Positions 56,585 through 64,000 of a stretch of 64,000 nucleotides of DNA are shown here, piece after piece. The DNA lies in the NCBI RefSeq assembly GCF_010731795.1, contig NZ_AP022591.1, forward strand, positions 3,410,001-3,474,000, written 5' to 3'. A model generated the notes under the pieces. The model ran no database searches, was not told where the DNA came from, and was given only the letters and a program-made list of their open reading frames with translations. This DNA comes from Mycolicibacterium celeriflavum (GTDB lineage: Bacteria; Actinomycetota; Actinomycetes; Mycobacteriales; Mycobacteriaceae). Numbering within the stretch: position 1 is the stretch's first letter; every line of letters begins with the position of its first letter. A program made the position numbers and the translations under genes.

Positions 56585-57163
56585 ATGATTGACCTGACTG
56601 CAGCCTGTCGACGCACAGCCGACGTCCTTCGAAACGTGGCCGACGACCAACTGACGGCTCCCACGCCGTGCGAGAAGATGCTGCTGGACGCGTTGATCGC
56701 CCACGTTGGTGGGCTTTCGCTGGCGTTCACCGCGGCGGCGCGCAAGGAGTTCGGGCCGTTGACCGACACGTCGCCCACCGAAGCCGCACAGCCTTTGGAA
56801 GACGACTGGCGCGCGTCGTACCCGGATCGGCTCGCCGAACTGGCGCGGGCATTTTCAGATCCGGCGGCGTGGGAAGGTATGACGCGCGCGGGCGGATTCG
56901 ACTTTCCCGGCGAGGCGGCCGGCATGGTCGCACTGACCGAAGTGGTGATCCACGGCTGGGATGTGGCCCGGTCCAGCGGGCAACAGTACGAGATCGATGA
57001 GCAGACCGCCGCCGCTGTGCTGCCGCACGTCACGCAGAGCGCGGCCGAGGACCCGGTGGAGGGCCTGTTCGGCCCGGCGGTGCCCGTCGCCGACGATGCG
57101 CCGGTGCTCGACCGTATCGTCGGGTTGACCGGTCGCGACCCGCGATGGATGCAACCGTCCTGA
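56585..57163 (+). CDS. TIGR03086-family metal-binding (DinB/maleylpyruvate isomerase-like) protein
   Basis: 192 residues from ATG 56585 (ATG 56579 adds two). Typical start IDLTAACRRTADVLRNVADDQLTAPTPCEKM, with metal ligands expected at His of LIAHVGG and His of VVIHGWDVARS. These helical-bundle proteins include mycothiol-dependent enzymes. No operon partner is clear; it follows the TrkA-type gene by about 30 bases and may be cotranscribed. Confidence 0.82.
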   Translation: MIDLTAACRRTADVLRNVADDQLTAPTPCEKMLLDALIAHVGGLSLAFTAAARKEFGPLTDTSPTEAAQPLEDDWRASYPDRLAELARAFSDPAAWEGMTRAGGFDFPGEAAGMVALTEVVIHGWDVARSSGQQYEIDEQTAAAVLPHVTQSAAEDPVEGLFGPAVPVADDAPVLDRIVGLTGRDPRWMQPS

Positions 57164-57224
57164 CGCGTGCTCGGCGGACGACTCGGCGCAGGTTCCTCAG
57201 GGGACGGCGGTTAACGACGGCTTC

Positions 57225-57341
57225 GTGACTGTCTTCGTCGTCAAGTCGGCGGTCGTGGTCGACGTATCGGTGGTGGCTCTACCCGACGCCGAACGAATCG
57301 CCTCGGAGATCTCCCGAGCGATTATCGAACGCGTCAACTAA
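57225..57341 (+). CDS. Possible 38-residue small protein
   Basis: GTG 57225 to TAA 57339-57341 encodes a valine-rich first half (VFVVKSAVVVDVSVVALP) and a helical second half (AERIASEISRAIIERVN). There is no strong ribosome binding site and I know no family. It fills the gap before the PHP gene. Low confidence. Confidence 0.25.
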   Translation: MTVFVVKSAVVVDVSVVALPDAERIASEISRAIIERVN

Positions 57342-57360
57342 CCCTGTGCACACTGGAGGC

Positions 57361-58365
57361 ATGGACCCCGTCGTCGCCCTCCGGCAGATCGCCTACTACA
57401 AGGACCGCGCGCGCGAAGAACCGCGCCGGGTGATGGCCTACCGCAACGCCGCCGACGTCGTGGAAGCGCTCTCCGACGCCGAACGCGACCGCCACGGCAC
57501 CGCGAACAGTTGGCAGTCGCTACCCGGCGTCGGCCCCAAGACCGCGAAGGTCATCGCACAGGCATGGGCCGGGCGCGAGCCGGACGTATTGACCGAACTC
57601 CGCTCCAGCGCCGCCGATCTGGGCGGCGGCGACGTCCGTGCCGCGCTGCGTGGCGACCTGCACGTGCACTCCAACTGGTCCGACGGGTCGGCCCCGATCG
57701 AGGAGATGATGCTCGCCGCAAGGGATCTGGGACACGAGTACTGCGCGCTGACCGATCATTCGCCACGCCTGCGGATCGCCAACGGTCTGTCGCCCGATCG
57801 GCTGCGCCAGCAACTCGATGTCATCGACCAGTTGCGTGAGACGGTCGCGCCGATGCGGATCCTCACAGGCATCGAGGTCGACATACTCGAGGACGGCTCA
57901 CTCGATCAGGAGGACGAACTGCTCGAGCGCCTCGACGTCGTGGTGGCCAGCGTGCACTCGAAGTTGTCGATGGACGCCCCGTCGATGACGCGTCGCATGC
58001 TCAAGGCGGTGGCCAATCCGCACACCGACGTGCTGGGGCACTGCACCGGCCGGCTGGTCACCGGCGGCCGCGGCATGCGGCCCGAGTCGAAGTTCGACGC
58101 CGAGAAGGTGTTCACCGCCTGCCGGGACAACGGCACCGCCGTCGAGATCAACTCGCGACCCGAACGCCGCGACCCGCCGACGCGGCTGCTCAACCTGGCG
58201 CTGGAGATCGGCTGCCTGTTCTCGATCGACACCGATTCGCACGCCCCCGGGCAACTGGAGTTCCTCGCTTACGGAGCGCAGCGTGCGCTCGACGCCGAAA
58301 TACCGGTCGAACGGATCGTCAACACCTGGCCGGCCGAGGACCTGCTGGCGTGGACCGAATCCTGA
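57361..58365 (+). CDS. PHP-domain phosphoesterase with helix-hairpin-helix (Rv3856c type)
   Basis: 334 residues from ATG 57361; GTG 57346 would add five. The N-terminal part has a DNA-binding helix-hairpin-helix (SLPGVGPKTAKVIAQAW). The PHP domain follows: LHVHSNWSDG, ALTDHSPRL, GIEVDIL, VASVHSKL, LGHCTGRL and IDTDSHAPG, giving the full set of metal ligands. It resembles the C-terminal half of bacterial PolX, without the polymerase. Likely a DNA-repair phosphatase/nuclease. Convergent with the DinB polymerase gene, six bases apart. Confidence 0.9.
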   Translation: MDPVVALRQIAYYKDRAREEPRRVMAYRNAADVVEALSDAERDRHGTANSWQSLPGVGPKTAKVIAQAWAGREPDVLTELRSSAADLGGGDVRAALRGDLHVHSNWSDGSAPIEEMMLAARDLGHEYCALTDHSPRLRIANGLSPDRLRQQLDVIDQLRETVAPMRILTGIEVDILEDGSLDQEDELLERLDVVVASVHSKLSMDAPSMTRRMLKAVANPHTDVLGHCTGRLVTGGRGMRPESKFDAEKVFTACRDNGTAVEINSRPERRDPPTRLLNLALEIGCLFSIDTDSHAPGQLEFLAYGAQRALDAEIPVERIVNTWPAEDLLAWTES

Positions 58366-58370
58366 AACGC

Positions 58371-59594
58371 TCAGTCCGGTAGCAGGGGCATCTCTAGGCC
58401 GGGGTCGCGCCCCAGGAGGACACCTCGCGTGACCGCGGCGTTGCCGTACCGCCGGCGCACTTGGTCGACCGCTTCGTCGACGGCGGTCGTGTCCTGGACC
58501 TCCTCGAACGGCAACTCGAGTTGCTGCGCGCCATCCCGGTCGATGTTCGACACCGCGAAACCGACCAGTGTCAGACCTCGCGCGGCGATCAGCGGAGCCG
58601 CCGCGGCGACGAGGCCGCGCGCAGCCTGCAGGATGACCTCCGTCGACGCCGTAGCGCGGGGCATCGTGTGCGACCGGGTGGCGCGGCTGAAGTCGTCGAA
58701 CCGCAACCGCAACACCACCGTGCGTCCGGTCCGGCCGGCCTTGCGCATCCGGCGGGTGATCCGGTCGATCAGATTGACGACCACGGCGTCGACCTCCGTG
58801 GTCGACATCGTGTTCCCGCGCCGGCCCAGCGCGCGCTGCGCGCCGACCGAGCGGCGGCGCACCCCGGTGACCACCCGGCGCCGGTCGATGTTGCGCGACA
58901 ACGCGAACAACCGGCTGCCCATGGCGCCGCCGACCAGCGACCCGAGCGTGGATTCGCTCAGCTCGGCAACGTCGGCCACGGTTTCGATCCCGTACGCGCG
59001 GAGCTTCTCGGCCGTCTTCGCGCCGACGCCCCACAGCCGCCGCACCGGCAAGGGGTGCAGGAAGGCCAGTTCGCGGTCGGGCGGCACGAGCAGCAGCCCG
59101 TCCGGCTTGGCCTCCTGGCTGGCGACCTTGGCCAGGAACTTCGTGCGCGCGATGCCGACCGTGATGGGCAGGCCCACCTGGTCGCGCACCTGCGCGCGCA
59201 ACCGGGCGCCGATCTCGACCGGCGTGCCCGAGACCCGCCACAGACCGGACACGTCGAGGAACGCCTCGTCGACCGACAGCGGTTCGACGACAGGCGTGGT
59301 GTTGTGGAAGACCTCGAAGACCGCGTGGCTGGCCTGCGAATACGCCGACATGCGCGGGGCCACGACGATCGCGTGGGGGCAGAGGCGACGGGCTTCGCGG
59401 CCACCCATCGCGGTGCGCACGCCGTATGCCTTGGCCTCATAGCTGGCCGCGAGCACGACACCGCCGCCGACGATCACCGGCCGCCCACGCAGCGCCGGGT
59501 CGTCGCGCTGCTCAACCGACGCATAGAACGAATCCAGATCGGCGTGCATGATCGACGGTTCGGACCGCCCCAACCGACCCTCGGACACGAACAT
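58371..59594 (-). CDS. Y-family DNA polymerase IV (DinB3 position)
   Basis: 407 residues from ATG 59594. Palm motifs: MHADLDSFYASVEQ (metal Asp plus the Phe-Tyr steric gate) and SVDEAFLDVSG (Asp-Glu). Little-finger domain follows from about 240, and QQLELPF near the C-terminus is a beta-clamp binding motif. Translesion synthesis polymerase of low fidelity. In M. smegmatis the third DinB (DinB3) is encoded near ethR-ethA, so by position this is probably DinB3. Its function has not been firmly shown. Confidence 0.9.
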   Translation of the reverse strand: MFVSEGRLGRSEPSIMHADLDSFYASVEQRDDPALRGRPVIVGGGVVLAASYEAKAYGVRTAMGGREARRLCPHAIVVAPRMSAYSQASHAVFEVFHNTTPVVEPLSVDEAFLDVSGLWRVSGTPVEIGARLRAQVRDQVGLPITVGIARTKFLAKVASQEAKPDGLLLVPPDRELAFLHPLPVRRLWGVGAKTAEKLRAYGIETVADVAELSESTLGSLVGGAMGSRLFALSRNIDRRRVVTGVRRRSVGAQRALGRRGNTMSTTEVDAVVVNLIDRITRRMRKAGRTGRTVVLRLRFDDFSRATRSHTMPRATASTEVILQAARGLVAAAAPLIAARGLTLVGFAVSNIDRDGAQQLELPFEEVQDTTAVDEAVDQVRRRYGNAAVTRGVLLGRDPGLEMPLLPD

Positions 59595-59614
59595 ATGTTC
59601 GCATCGCGGTGTGA

Positions 59615-60262
59615 CTAGTGCGGGGCCTTGCCGTAGATACTGGTGACCCAGATGTGGGCCAGCGTGTCGACCAGCTGTGCCGGGTCGACGGCCGGTTGCT
59701 CGGCGGCGAAGGCGGCGAGCATGGTGCGCTCGTTCATCAGGTTCAGAGACGTGGCGAGGTCGTGCGCGGGGATGGTCTCGGGCGCTGCGCCGCGGGCCCG
59801 CTCACTGGCGATCGACGCGGTGGTGTGGTCGATCCACTTCTGCATGAACCGCGACCACAGCGCACGCACCTCGGTGTTCGTCGGCCGTGCCGTCGCGCCC
59901 GCGAGCGTGACCGCGCGATGGGAGCCGAAAGTGCTGAACAAGGCGTTGATGGCCTTCCAGACGCCGGCCGGGTCCACGGCCGTGTCCAAACCGCCCATCG
60001 CGGCGTCGGCGTTGCGGTCGGCCTCGTTGATCACCTGCTCGACGAGTGCGAGCAGTACGGCGTCCTTGGACGGGAAGTAGAAGTAGAAGGTCGGCCGTGA
60101 GATTCCGGCACCCTTGGCGAGGTCGTCGACCGAGATGTCGGCCAGCGACCGGACCTCGAGCAGTCCCTCGAGCGTCGAGAGAATTGCCTGTTCACGGTCG
60201 TCGCCCGACGGCCGTGGGGTGCGGCGGGCCCGCGAGCCGCGGGGGTGGCTGACAGTGGTCAC
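59615..60262 (-). CDS. ethR: EthR, TetR-family repressor of ethA
   Basis: 215 residues from GTG 60262 (M. tuberculosis EthR: 216). DNA-binding helices ADISVDDLAKGAGISRPTFYFYF, then PSKDAVLLALVEQV. Ligand domain with FSTFGSHRAVT, and RALWSRFMQKWI as in EthR. Represses the divergent ethA gene by binding several dimers to the 79-base intergenic region. Known EthR ligands are hydrophobic esters. Confidence 0.93.
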   Translation of the reverse strand: MTTVSHPRGSRARRTPRPSGDDREQAILSTLEGLLEVRSLADISVDDLAKGAGISRPTFYFYFPSKDAVLLALVEQVINEADRNADAAMGGLDTAVDPAGVWKAINALFSTFGSHRAVTLAGATARPTNTEVRALWSRFMQKWIDHTTASIASERARGAAPETIPAHDLATSLNLMNERTMLAAFAAEQPAVDPAQLVDTLAHIWVTSIYGKAPH

Positions 60263-60280
60263 GTTCGCCTACTTTACACG

Positions 60281-60317
60281 GTGTCGAGTTTCTCAACACA
60301 CTGTTGACTAGTTCGAC
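60281..60317. promoter_or_regulatory. EthR operator region
   Basis: GTGTCGAG-TTT-CTCAACAC (60281-60299, seven of eight arm bases pair) and GTTGA-CTAGT-TCGAC (60303-60317) are imperfect palindromes built from GTGTCGA/GTTGA units like the EthR operator of M. tuberculosis. They lie in the short ethR-ethA gap; a further CGTTGAT follows at about 60322. Confidence 0.75.
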
Positions 60318-60341
60318 GCACCGTTGATACGCTGCCGTACC

Positions 60342-61817
60342 ATGAGCGAACACCTCGACGTCGTCATCGTCGGAGCTGGCATCTCCGGCATCAGCGCCGC
60401 TTGGCACCTGCAAGACCGCTGCCCGGGCAAGAGTTACGCGACCTTGGAGCGCCGGGCCAACCTCGGCGGCACCTGGGACCTCTTCAAGTACCCCGGCATC
60501 CGGTCGGACTCCGACATGTTCACGCTCGGCTTCCGCTTCAAGCCGTGGACGTCGGAGAAGGCGATCGCCGACGGGCCGTCGATCATGGCCTACCTCGAGG
60601 AGACGGTCGCCGAGTCCGGCATCGACAAGCACATCCGCTACGGCCACAAGGTCGTCAGCGCGGACTGGTCGGACGCTGACAACCGGTGGACGGTGCGCGT
60701 CGAGCGTGATGGTGAGGAAGCCGAGATCACCGCTTCGTTCCTGTTCGCCGCGAGCGGCTACTACAACTACGACGAGGGCTACACGCCGGAGTTCGTCGGC
60801 CGCGACGACTTCGGGGGCACGATCATCCACCCGCAGCACTGGCCCGAGGATCTCGATTACCAGGGCAAGAAGATCGTCGTGATCGGCAGCGGTGCCACCG
60901 CGGTCACGCTGATCCCCGCGCTGGCGAACTCGGGTGCCGGCCACGTGACGATGTTGCAGCGTTCGCCGACTTACATCGGCGCGCTGCCCGATGTGGACCC
61001 GTTCACCGTCCAGACCAACAAGTCGCTGCCGGAGAAACCGGCGTACGTGCTCAACCGCTGGAAGAGCATCCTGTTCCAGGCCGCGCAGTACAAGATCAGC
61101 AGGCGCTTCCCGAAGTTCATGCGCAAGCAGTTGATGACCATGGCGCAGCGCCGTCTGCCCGAAGGTTACGACGTGGCAAAGCACTTCGGACCGAAGTACA
61201 ACCCGTGGGACGAGCGGCTGTGCCTGGCGCCCAACGGTGACCTGTTCAAGACGATCCGGCACGGCAAGGCTGACGTCGTCACCGACACCATCGAGCGGTT
61301 CACCAAGACGGGTATCAAGCTCACCTCCGGTGAGGAGCTCGCCGCCGACATCATCATCACCGCAACGGGTTTGAACCTGCAGTTGTTCGGCGGGGCCACG
61401 ATCATGCGCAACGGTGAGCCGATCAATCTTCACGACACGATGGCCTACAAGGGCATGATGCTCACCCACATGCCGAACCTCGCGTTCACCATCGGTTACA
61501 CCAACGCATCGTGGACACTGAAGGCCGATCTAGTGTCAGAGTACTTCTGCCGAGTGCTGAACTACATGGACGCCAAGGGATTTGACACGGTCGAGCCGCA
61601 GCACCCGGGAAACAGCGTCGACGAGCGCCCGCTGATGGACTTCACCCCCGGCTATGTTCTGCGTGCACTGGACTATCTGCCCAAGGCCGGACACGTCGCG
61701 CCGTGGCGCCTGAAGCAGAACTACCTGTTGGATCTGCGCTTGATCCGGCGCGGCCGGGTCGACGACGAGGCGCTCAAGTTCAGCAAGCACCATGCGCCGG
61801 TGAAGGCCTCGGTCTAG
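60342..61817 (+). CDS. ethA: EthA, Baeyer-Villiger monooxygenase
   Basis: 491 residues from ATG 60342 (M. tuberculosis EthA: 489). FAD site VIVGAGISGISAAWHLQDR, second dinucleotide site VVIGSGATAVTLIPAL, and the Baeyer-Villiger fingerprint FGGTIIHPQHWPEDLDYQ (FxGxxxHxxxWP). Long agreement with EthA in the C-terminal half (TGLNLQLFGGAT, FTPGYVLRALD). Oxidises ketones and activates the prodrug ethionamide in M. tuberculosis. Divergent from ethR. Confidence 0.96.
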   Translation: MSEHLDVVIVGAGISGISAAWHLQDRCPGKSYATLERRANLGGTWDLFKYPGIRSDSDMFTLGFRFKPWTSEKAIADGPSIMAYLEETVAESGIDKHIRYGHKVVSADWSDADNRWTVRVERDGEEAEITASFLFAASGYYNYDEGYTPEFVGRDDFGGTIIHPQHWPEDLDYQGKKIVVIGSGATAVTLIPALANSGAGHVTMLQRSPTYIGALPDVDPFTVQTNKSLPEKPAYVLNRWKSILFQAAQYKISRRFPKFMRKQLMTMAQRRLPEGYDVAKHFGPKYNPWDERLCLAPNGDLFKTIRHGKADVVTDTIERFTKTGIKLTSGEELAADIIITATGLNLQLFGGATIMRNGEPINLHDTMAYKGMMLTHMPNLAFTIGYTNASWTLKADLVSEYFCRVLNYMDAKGFDTVEPQHPGNSVDERPLMDFTPGYVLRALDYLPKAGHVAPWRLKQNYLLDLRLIRRGRVDDEALKFSKHHAPVKASV

Positions 61818-61820
61818 TCC

Positions 61821-63203
61821 TCACGCCGAGAAGCTCGGCGGGTCCGCGTCGCTGCGGAAAAGTTCGTCCGGATCATGAATGCGGTTGACCTGCGGCGGTG
61901 AGATGCCGTTGGTCCACGCCAGCCGACCGGTCTGTGTGACAGTCGTCGTGTAGTGGCCGTCGGTTGCGAGTTTGTGGTCGGGCCCGCAGGCGAAGAAGAG
62001 GTGATCGGCATCGGTCGGGCCGCCCATCGCCCAGTCGGGGCTGTGGTGCACCTCGCTGTGATAGCCAGGTGCGGTGCAGTTGGGCCGGGTGCAGCCACCG
62101 TCGCGGGCGTAGCAGATGATGCGCTGATCTGCGGTGGCCACCCGCTTCTGGCGGCCGAGGTAGAGCGGGCGGTCACTGTGATCGTCGAACACCGCCAGAT
62201 AGTGGATGGCATCGCTGGCCATACGGATCAAGTCACGCATCGGCAAGGCGGTGTTACCGCCCGTGCGCGCCGGTGGCGGCATCGGGACGGCGGCGTCGCT
62301 TACCGCGTGAGCGGCCTGGTTGAGTTCCGCCAGGGTGGTGCGTGCGATCACCGTCACCGGATGCCCGCGATGCTGACCCAGCTCACCTGAGGCGATGCCG
62401 GCCTTGAGGCCCAGTTTGATGCCGTCGTGGCAGCGCTGAGCCATACCGCGCTCGTCCTTGACCTCGGCCGTCGTGCCGTCGGGCAGGTGGCGGCCCGGCC
62501 GCGCCGCGGCGGTGGCGGCCTCCACATAGCAGCGAGTCTCCGGGTCGATCCAGCCGTGAAGCCGCGACATGCCATCGCGCCCCTGAGGGCCCAACGTGAT
62601 GCCGCGGCGGCGCTCACGATCCTTCTCGTCGTAGTCGCCATCGGGGTTGAATATCGCATCGATCATCTTTGCCGCCGTCTTGACGATCTCGGCGTCACTC
62701 TTGATCGCCTCACGCACCAGGCTGGCTTCGACCTCGTCGCGCTCCGCGGCCGACACGCAGGAGGGCAGCTTGTCCAACGCTTTGGTGACCGCCTTGAGAT
62801 GGTCTTCACCGATCAACCCGTCAGATACCGCGATTGCTACCTCTGCCAATTCGGCCGGCAGCGGTGGGCCACTGATCTGGCGGCGCGGGCATAACCGCGC
62901 GGCCACCTTCATCCGCCGCTTGATTTCGTTGGGCGGGAGGCGCAGCCGCGCCCACAGCCGATCCACCACCGTGGGTACCATCGCGGGCTCGTCCGGCGGG
63001 TTGGCGATCTGACCGAACACCCGATACATCAACCCCCGATTGCTGCGCTCCTGCGCCTCGAGGCGTTCGGCCATCTCGACCCGAAACTCGGTGCCAACCT
63101 CATCCGAGGACAGTTCACGTATCCGGGCATGGGCGTCATCGACCTGGTCCAGCAGCGCGCAGAACTGTTCCCGCGCTGCGGCTCCGGTGATGAATTCGCC
63201 CAT
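61821..63203 (-). CDS. 13E12-type DUF222/HNH endonuclease family protein
   Basis: 460 residues from ATG 63203. DUF222 region (about 60-330) with PPNEIKRRMKVAARL and DGIKLGLKAG, then an HNH nuclease domain at the end: CYARDGGCTRPNCTAPGYHS, EVHHSPDWAMGG and CGPDHKLA. This is the REP13E12 protein family, many copies of which occur in mycobacterial genomes and are used as phage attachment targets in M. tuberculosis. Its presence between ethA and rraA, adjacent in M. tuberculosis, marks an insertion. Ends three bases from the ethA stop (convergent). Confidence 0.88.
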   Translation of the reverse strand: MGEFITGAAAREQFCALLDQVDDAHARIRELSSDEVGTEFRVEMAERLEAQERSNRGLMYRVFGQIANPPDEPAMVPTVVDRLWARLRLPPNEIKRRMKVAARLCPRRQISGPPLPAELAEVAIAVSDGLIGEDHLKAVTKALDKLPSCVSAAERDEVEASLVREAIKSDAEIVKTAAKMIDAIFNPDGDYDEKDRERRRGITLGPQGRDGMSRLHGWIDPETRCYVEAATAAARPGRHLPDGTTAEVKDERGMAQRCHDGIKLGLKAGIASGELGQHRGHPVTVIARTTLAELNQAAHAVSDAAVPMPPPARTGGNTALPMRDLIRMASDAIHYLAVFDDHSDRPLYLGRQKRVATADQRIICYARDGGCTRPNCTAPGYHSEVHHSPDWAMGGPTDADHLFFACGPDHKLATDGHYTTTVTQTGRLAWTNGISPPQVNRIHDPDELFRSDADPPSFSA

Positions 63204-63409
63204 ACCGCAACGGTATCGAGCGCACACGCCAAATCAGATGCCTCGGGACGATCCGCCAGCGATCTGTGGATCAATCCCGCCTTGTGCACAACCCAGGGCG
63301 CCAGCGGCACGACGCGGCCAAGATGTCGCAGCCATGTGATACACGCGCTGCAACAATCCCTACAGACGAGGCCCACTGACGTTGTGCTACAGCTGGGGCG
63401 AGCGATCGG

Positions 63410-63889
63410 CTAGCGTTCCACCACGACGATGCCGTCGTCGTCGCTGTAGAGGATGTGGCCGGGCTCGAACACGACGCCGCCGAACTCGACGGGCTGATCC
63501 CGTTCGCCCGCACCGGTTTTGCTGCTCTTGCGCGGGTTCGTACCGAGCGCCTTGATACCGATGTCGAGGGTGCGCAGGGTCGCCGAGTCGCGGACCGCGC
63601 CGTTGATGACGAGCCCGACCCAGCCGTTGTCAACGCCGAGGCCGGCGATGACGTCGCCGACCAAGGCCGAGTGCACCGACCCGTCGCCGTCGATCACCAG
63701 GACGCCGCCATCGCCCGGTTCGGAGAGCACCGATTTCAACAAGGCGTTGTCCTCGAAACACGTGACCGTGGTGATCGGTCCGGCGAACTGGGCGCGGCCG
63801 CCGAACTGGCGTAGTTGGAGGTCGCAGCTGCGGACGTCGGGACCGATCTCGTCGACCAGGTCGGCGGTGGGGCGGGGCTCGATGCTCAC
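63410..63889 (-). CDS. rraA: RraA-like protein (ribonuclease E activity regulator type)
   Basis: 159 residues from GTG 63889 (157 in M. tuberculosis Rv3853). Marks: [60 protein letters not shown]. It was once annotated MenG; structures show a trimer that in enterobacteria binds RNase E. The actinobacterial role is open; relatives include 4-hydroxy-4-methyl-2-oxoglutarate aldolases. Corresponds to the gene next to ethA in M. tuberculosis. Confidence 0.9.
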   Translation of the reverse strand: MSIEPRPTADLVDEIGPDVRSCDLQLRQFGGRAQFAGPITTVTCFEDNALLKSVLSEPGDGGVLVIDGDGSVHSALVGDVIAGLGVDNGWVGLVINGAVRDSATLRTLDIGIKALGTNPRKSSKTGAGERDQPVEFGGVVFEPGHILYSDDDGIVVVER

Positions 63890-63898
63890 CGCTCGATG

Positions 63899-64000
63899 CT
63901 AGCGATCAGACCTCGCCACGATGATGTCGTGCAGGAACTGCGCCAGCCCAGGCTCGACGTCGTCGTAGTACCGGGTGAACCGCTCGTCGGCCACATACAT
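63899..64000 (-). CDS. TipAS-domain protein, C-terminal end (gene continues past the window)
   Basis: The last 34 codons of a frame read MYVADERFTRYYDDVEPGLA and then QFLHDIIVARSDR before a TAG at 63899-63901. This matches the end of TipAS antibiotic-binding domains found in MerR-type regulators (MYVADxRFTxxYD). The ATG at 64000 is inside the domain, so the gene begins beyond the window. Stops ten bases before the rraA start. Confidence 0.65.
   Translation of the reverse strand: MYVADERFTRYYDDVEPGLAQFLHDIIVARSDR

Overview
The window is high-GC, gene-dense chromosomal DNA from a mycobacterium. The organism call rests on a mce1-type operon, ESX-1 proteins with the EspB/EccE1/MycP1 signatures, an EthR-EthA pair, a SigG sigma factor with a C-terminal SnoaL domain, and a CYP138-like locus. 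Blocks matching known M. tuberculosis neighbourhoods are present but joined in a different order, and MsrB/Dps/DinB variants typical of fast growers suggest a Mycolicibacterium-like species. No rRNA, tRNA, CRISPR array or insertion sequence was recognised. The only mobile-element-like gene is a 13E12-type HNH protein.

Region 1 (1-20.5 kb) is the mce1 neighbourhood: the end of mce1A, mce1B-F, four mce-associated membrane proteins (Rv0175-Rv0178 type), then a DUF1275 protein, a phosphodiester glycosidase, a GlsB protein, a sorbosone dehydrogenase-like lipoprotein, pirin, a zinc alcohol dehydrogenase, sigG, monoacylglycerol lipase, a lipoprotein hydrolase lacking its nucleophile, DUF2786 and a zinc metallohydrolase. 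The mce genes overlap by a few bases and form one lipid-import operon. sigG carries a textbook RecA-NDp (PafBC) DNA-damage promoter.

Region 2 (20.5-25.3 kb) is the distal ESX-1 module mycP1-eccE1-espB-espL on the minus strand. The other ESX-1 genes are absent from the window; this module abuts the Rv0185-like gene with a 4-base overlap. An in-frame, apparently leaderless 30-codon upstream ORF precedes mycP1.

Region 3 (25.6-30.5 kb) is the least explained part. A tightly overlapping operon (GT4 glycosyltransferase, SAM methyltransferase, alpha-toroid prenyltransferase-like protein) faces a second SAM methyltransferase and is followed by a TetR gene. The operon promoter and the tetR promoter carry the same 12-mer, GGACACATGTCC, at the same distance from the -10 box, defining a small regulon for an undescribed pathway.

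Region 4 (30.5-45.4 kb) matches M. tuberculosis Rv0135c-Rv0143c: TetR, two tandem CYP138-like P450s, msrA, a deleted msrB pseudogene, SnoaL protein and SDR behind a perfect KstR-type box, methyltransferase, DUF427, AlkA-like glycosylase, Dps, aquaporin and ClC channel. It ends with a thioesterase and a copper-type P-ATPase behind a perfect CsoR/RicR-like palindrome.

Region 5 (45.4-64 kb) matches Rv3859c-Rv3853: gltB-gltD, polysaccharide deacetylase, a small-ORF intergenic region, an F420-type oxidoreductase, a CPA1 antiporter divergent from a TrkA-type protein, a PHP phosphoesterase, DinB polymerase, ethR-ethA with its operator, a 13E12 insertion, rraA and the end of a TipAS-domain gene.
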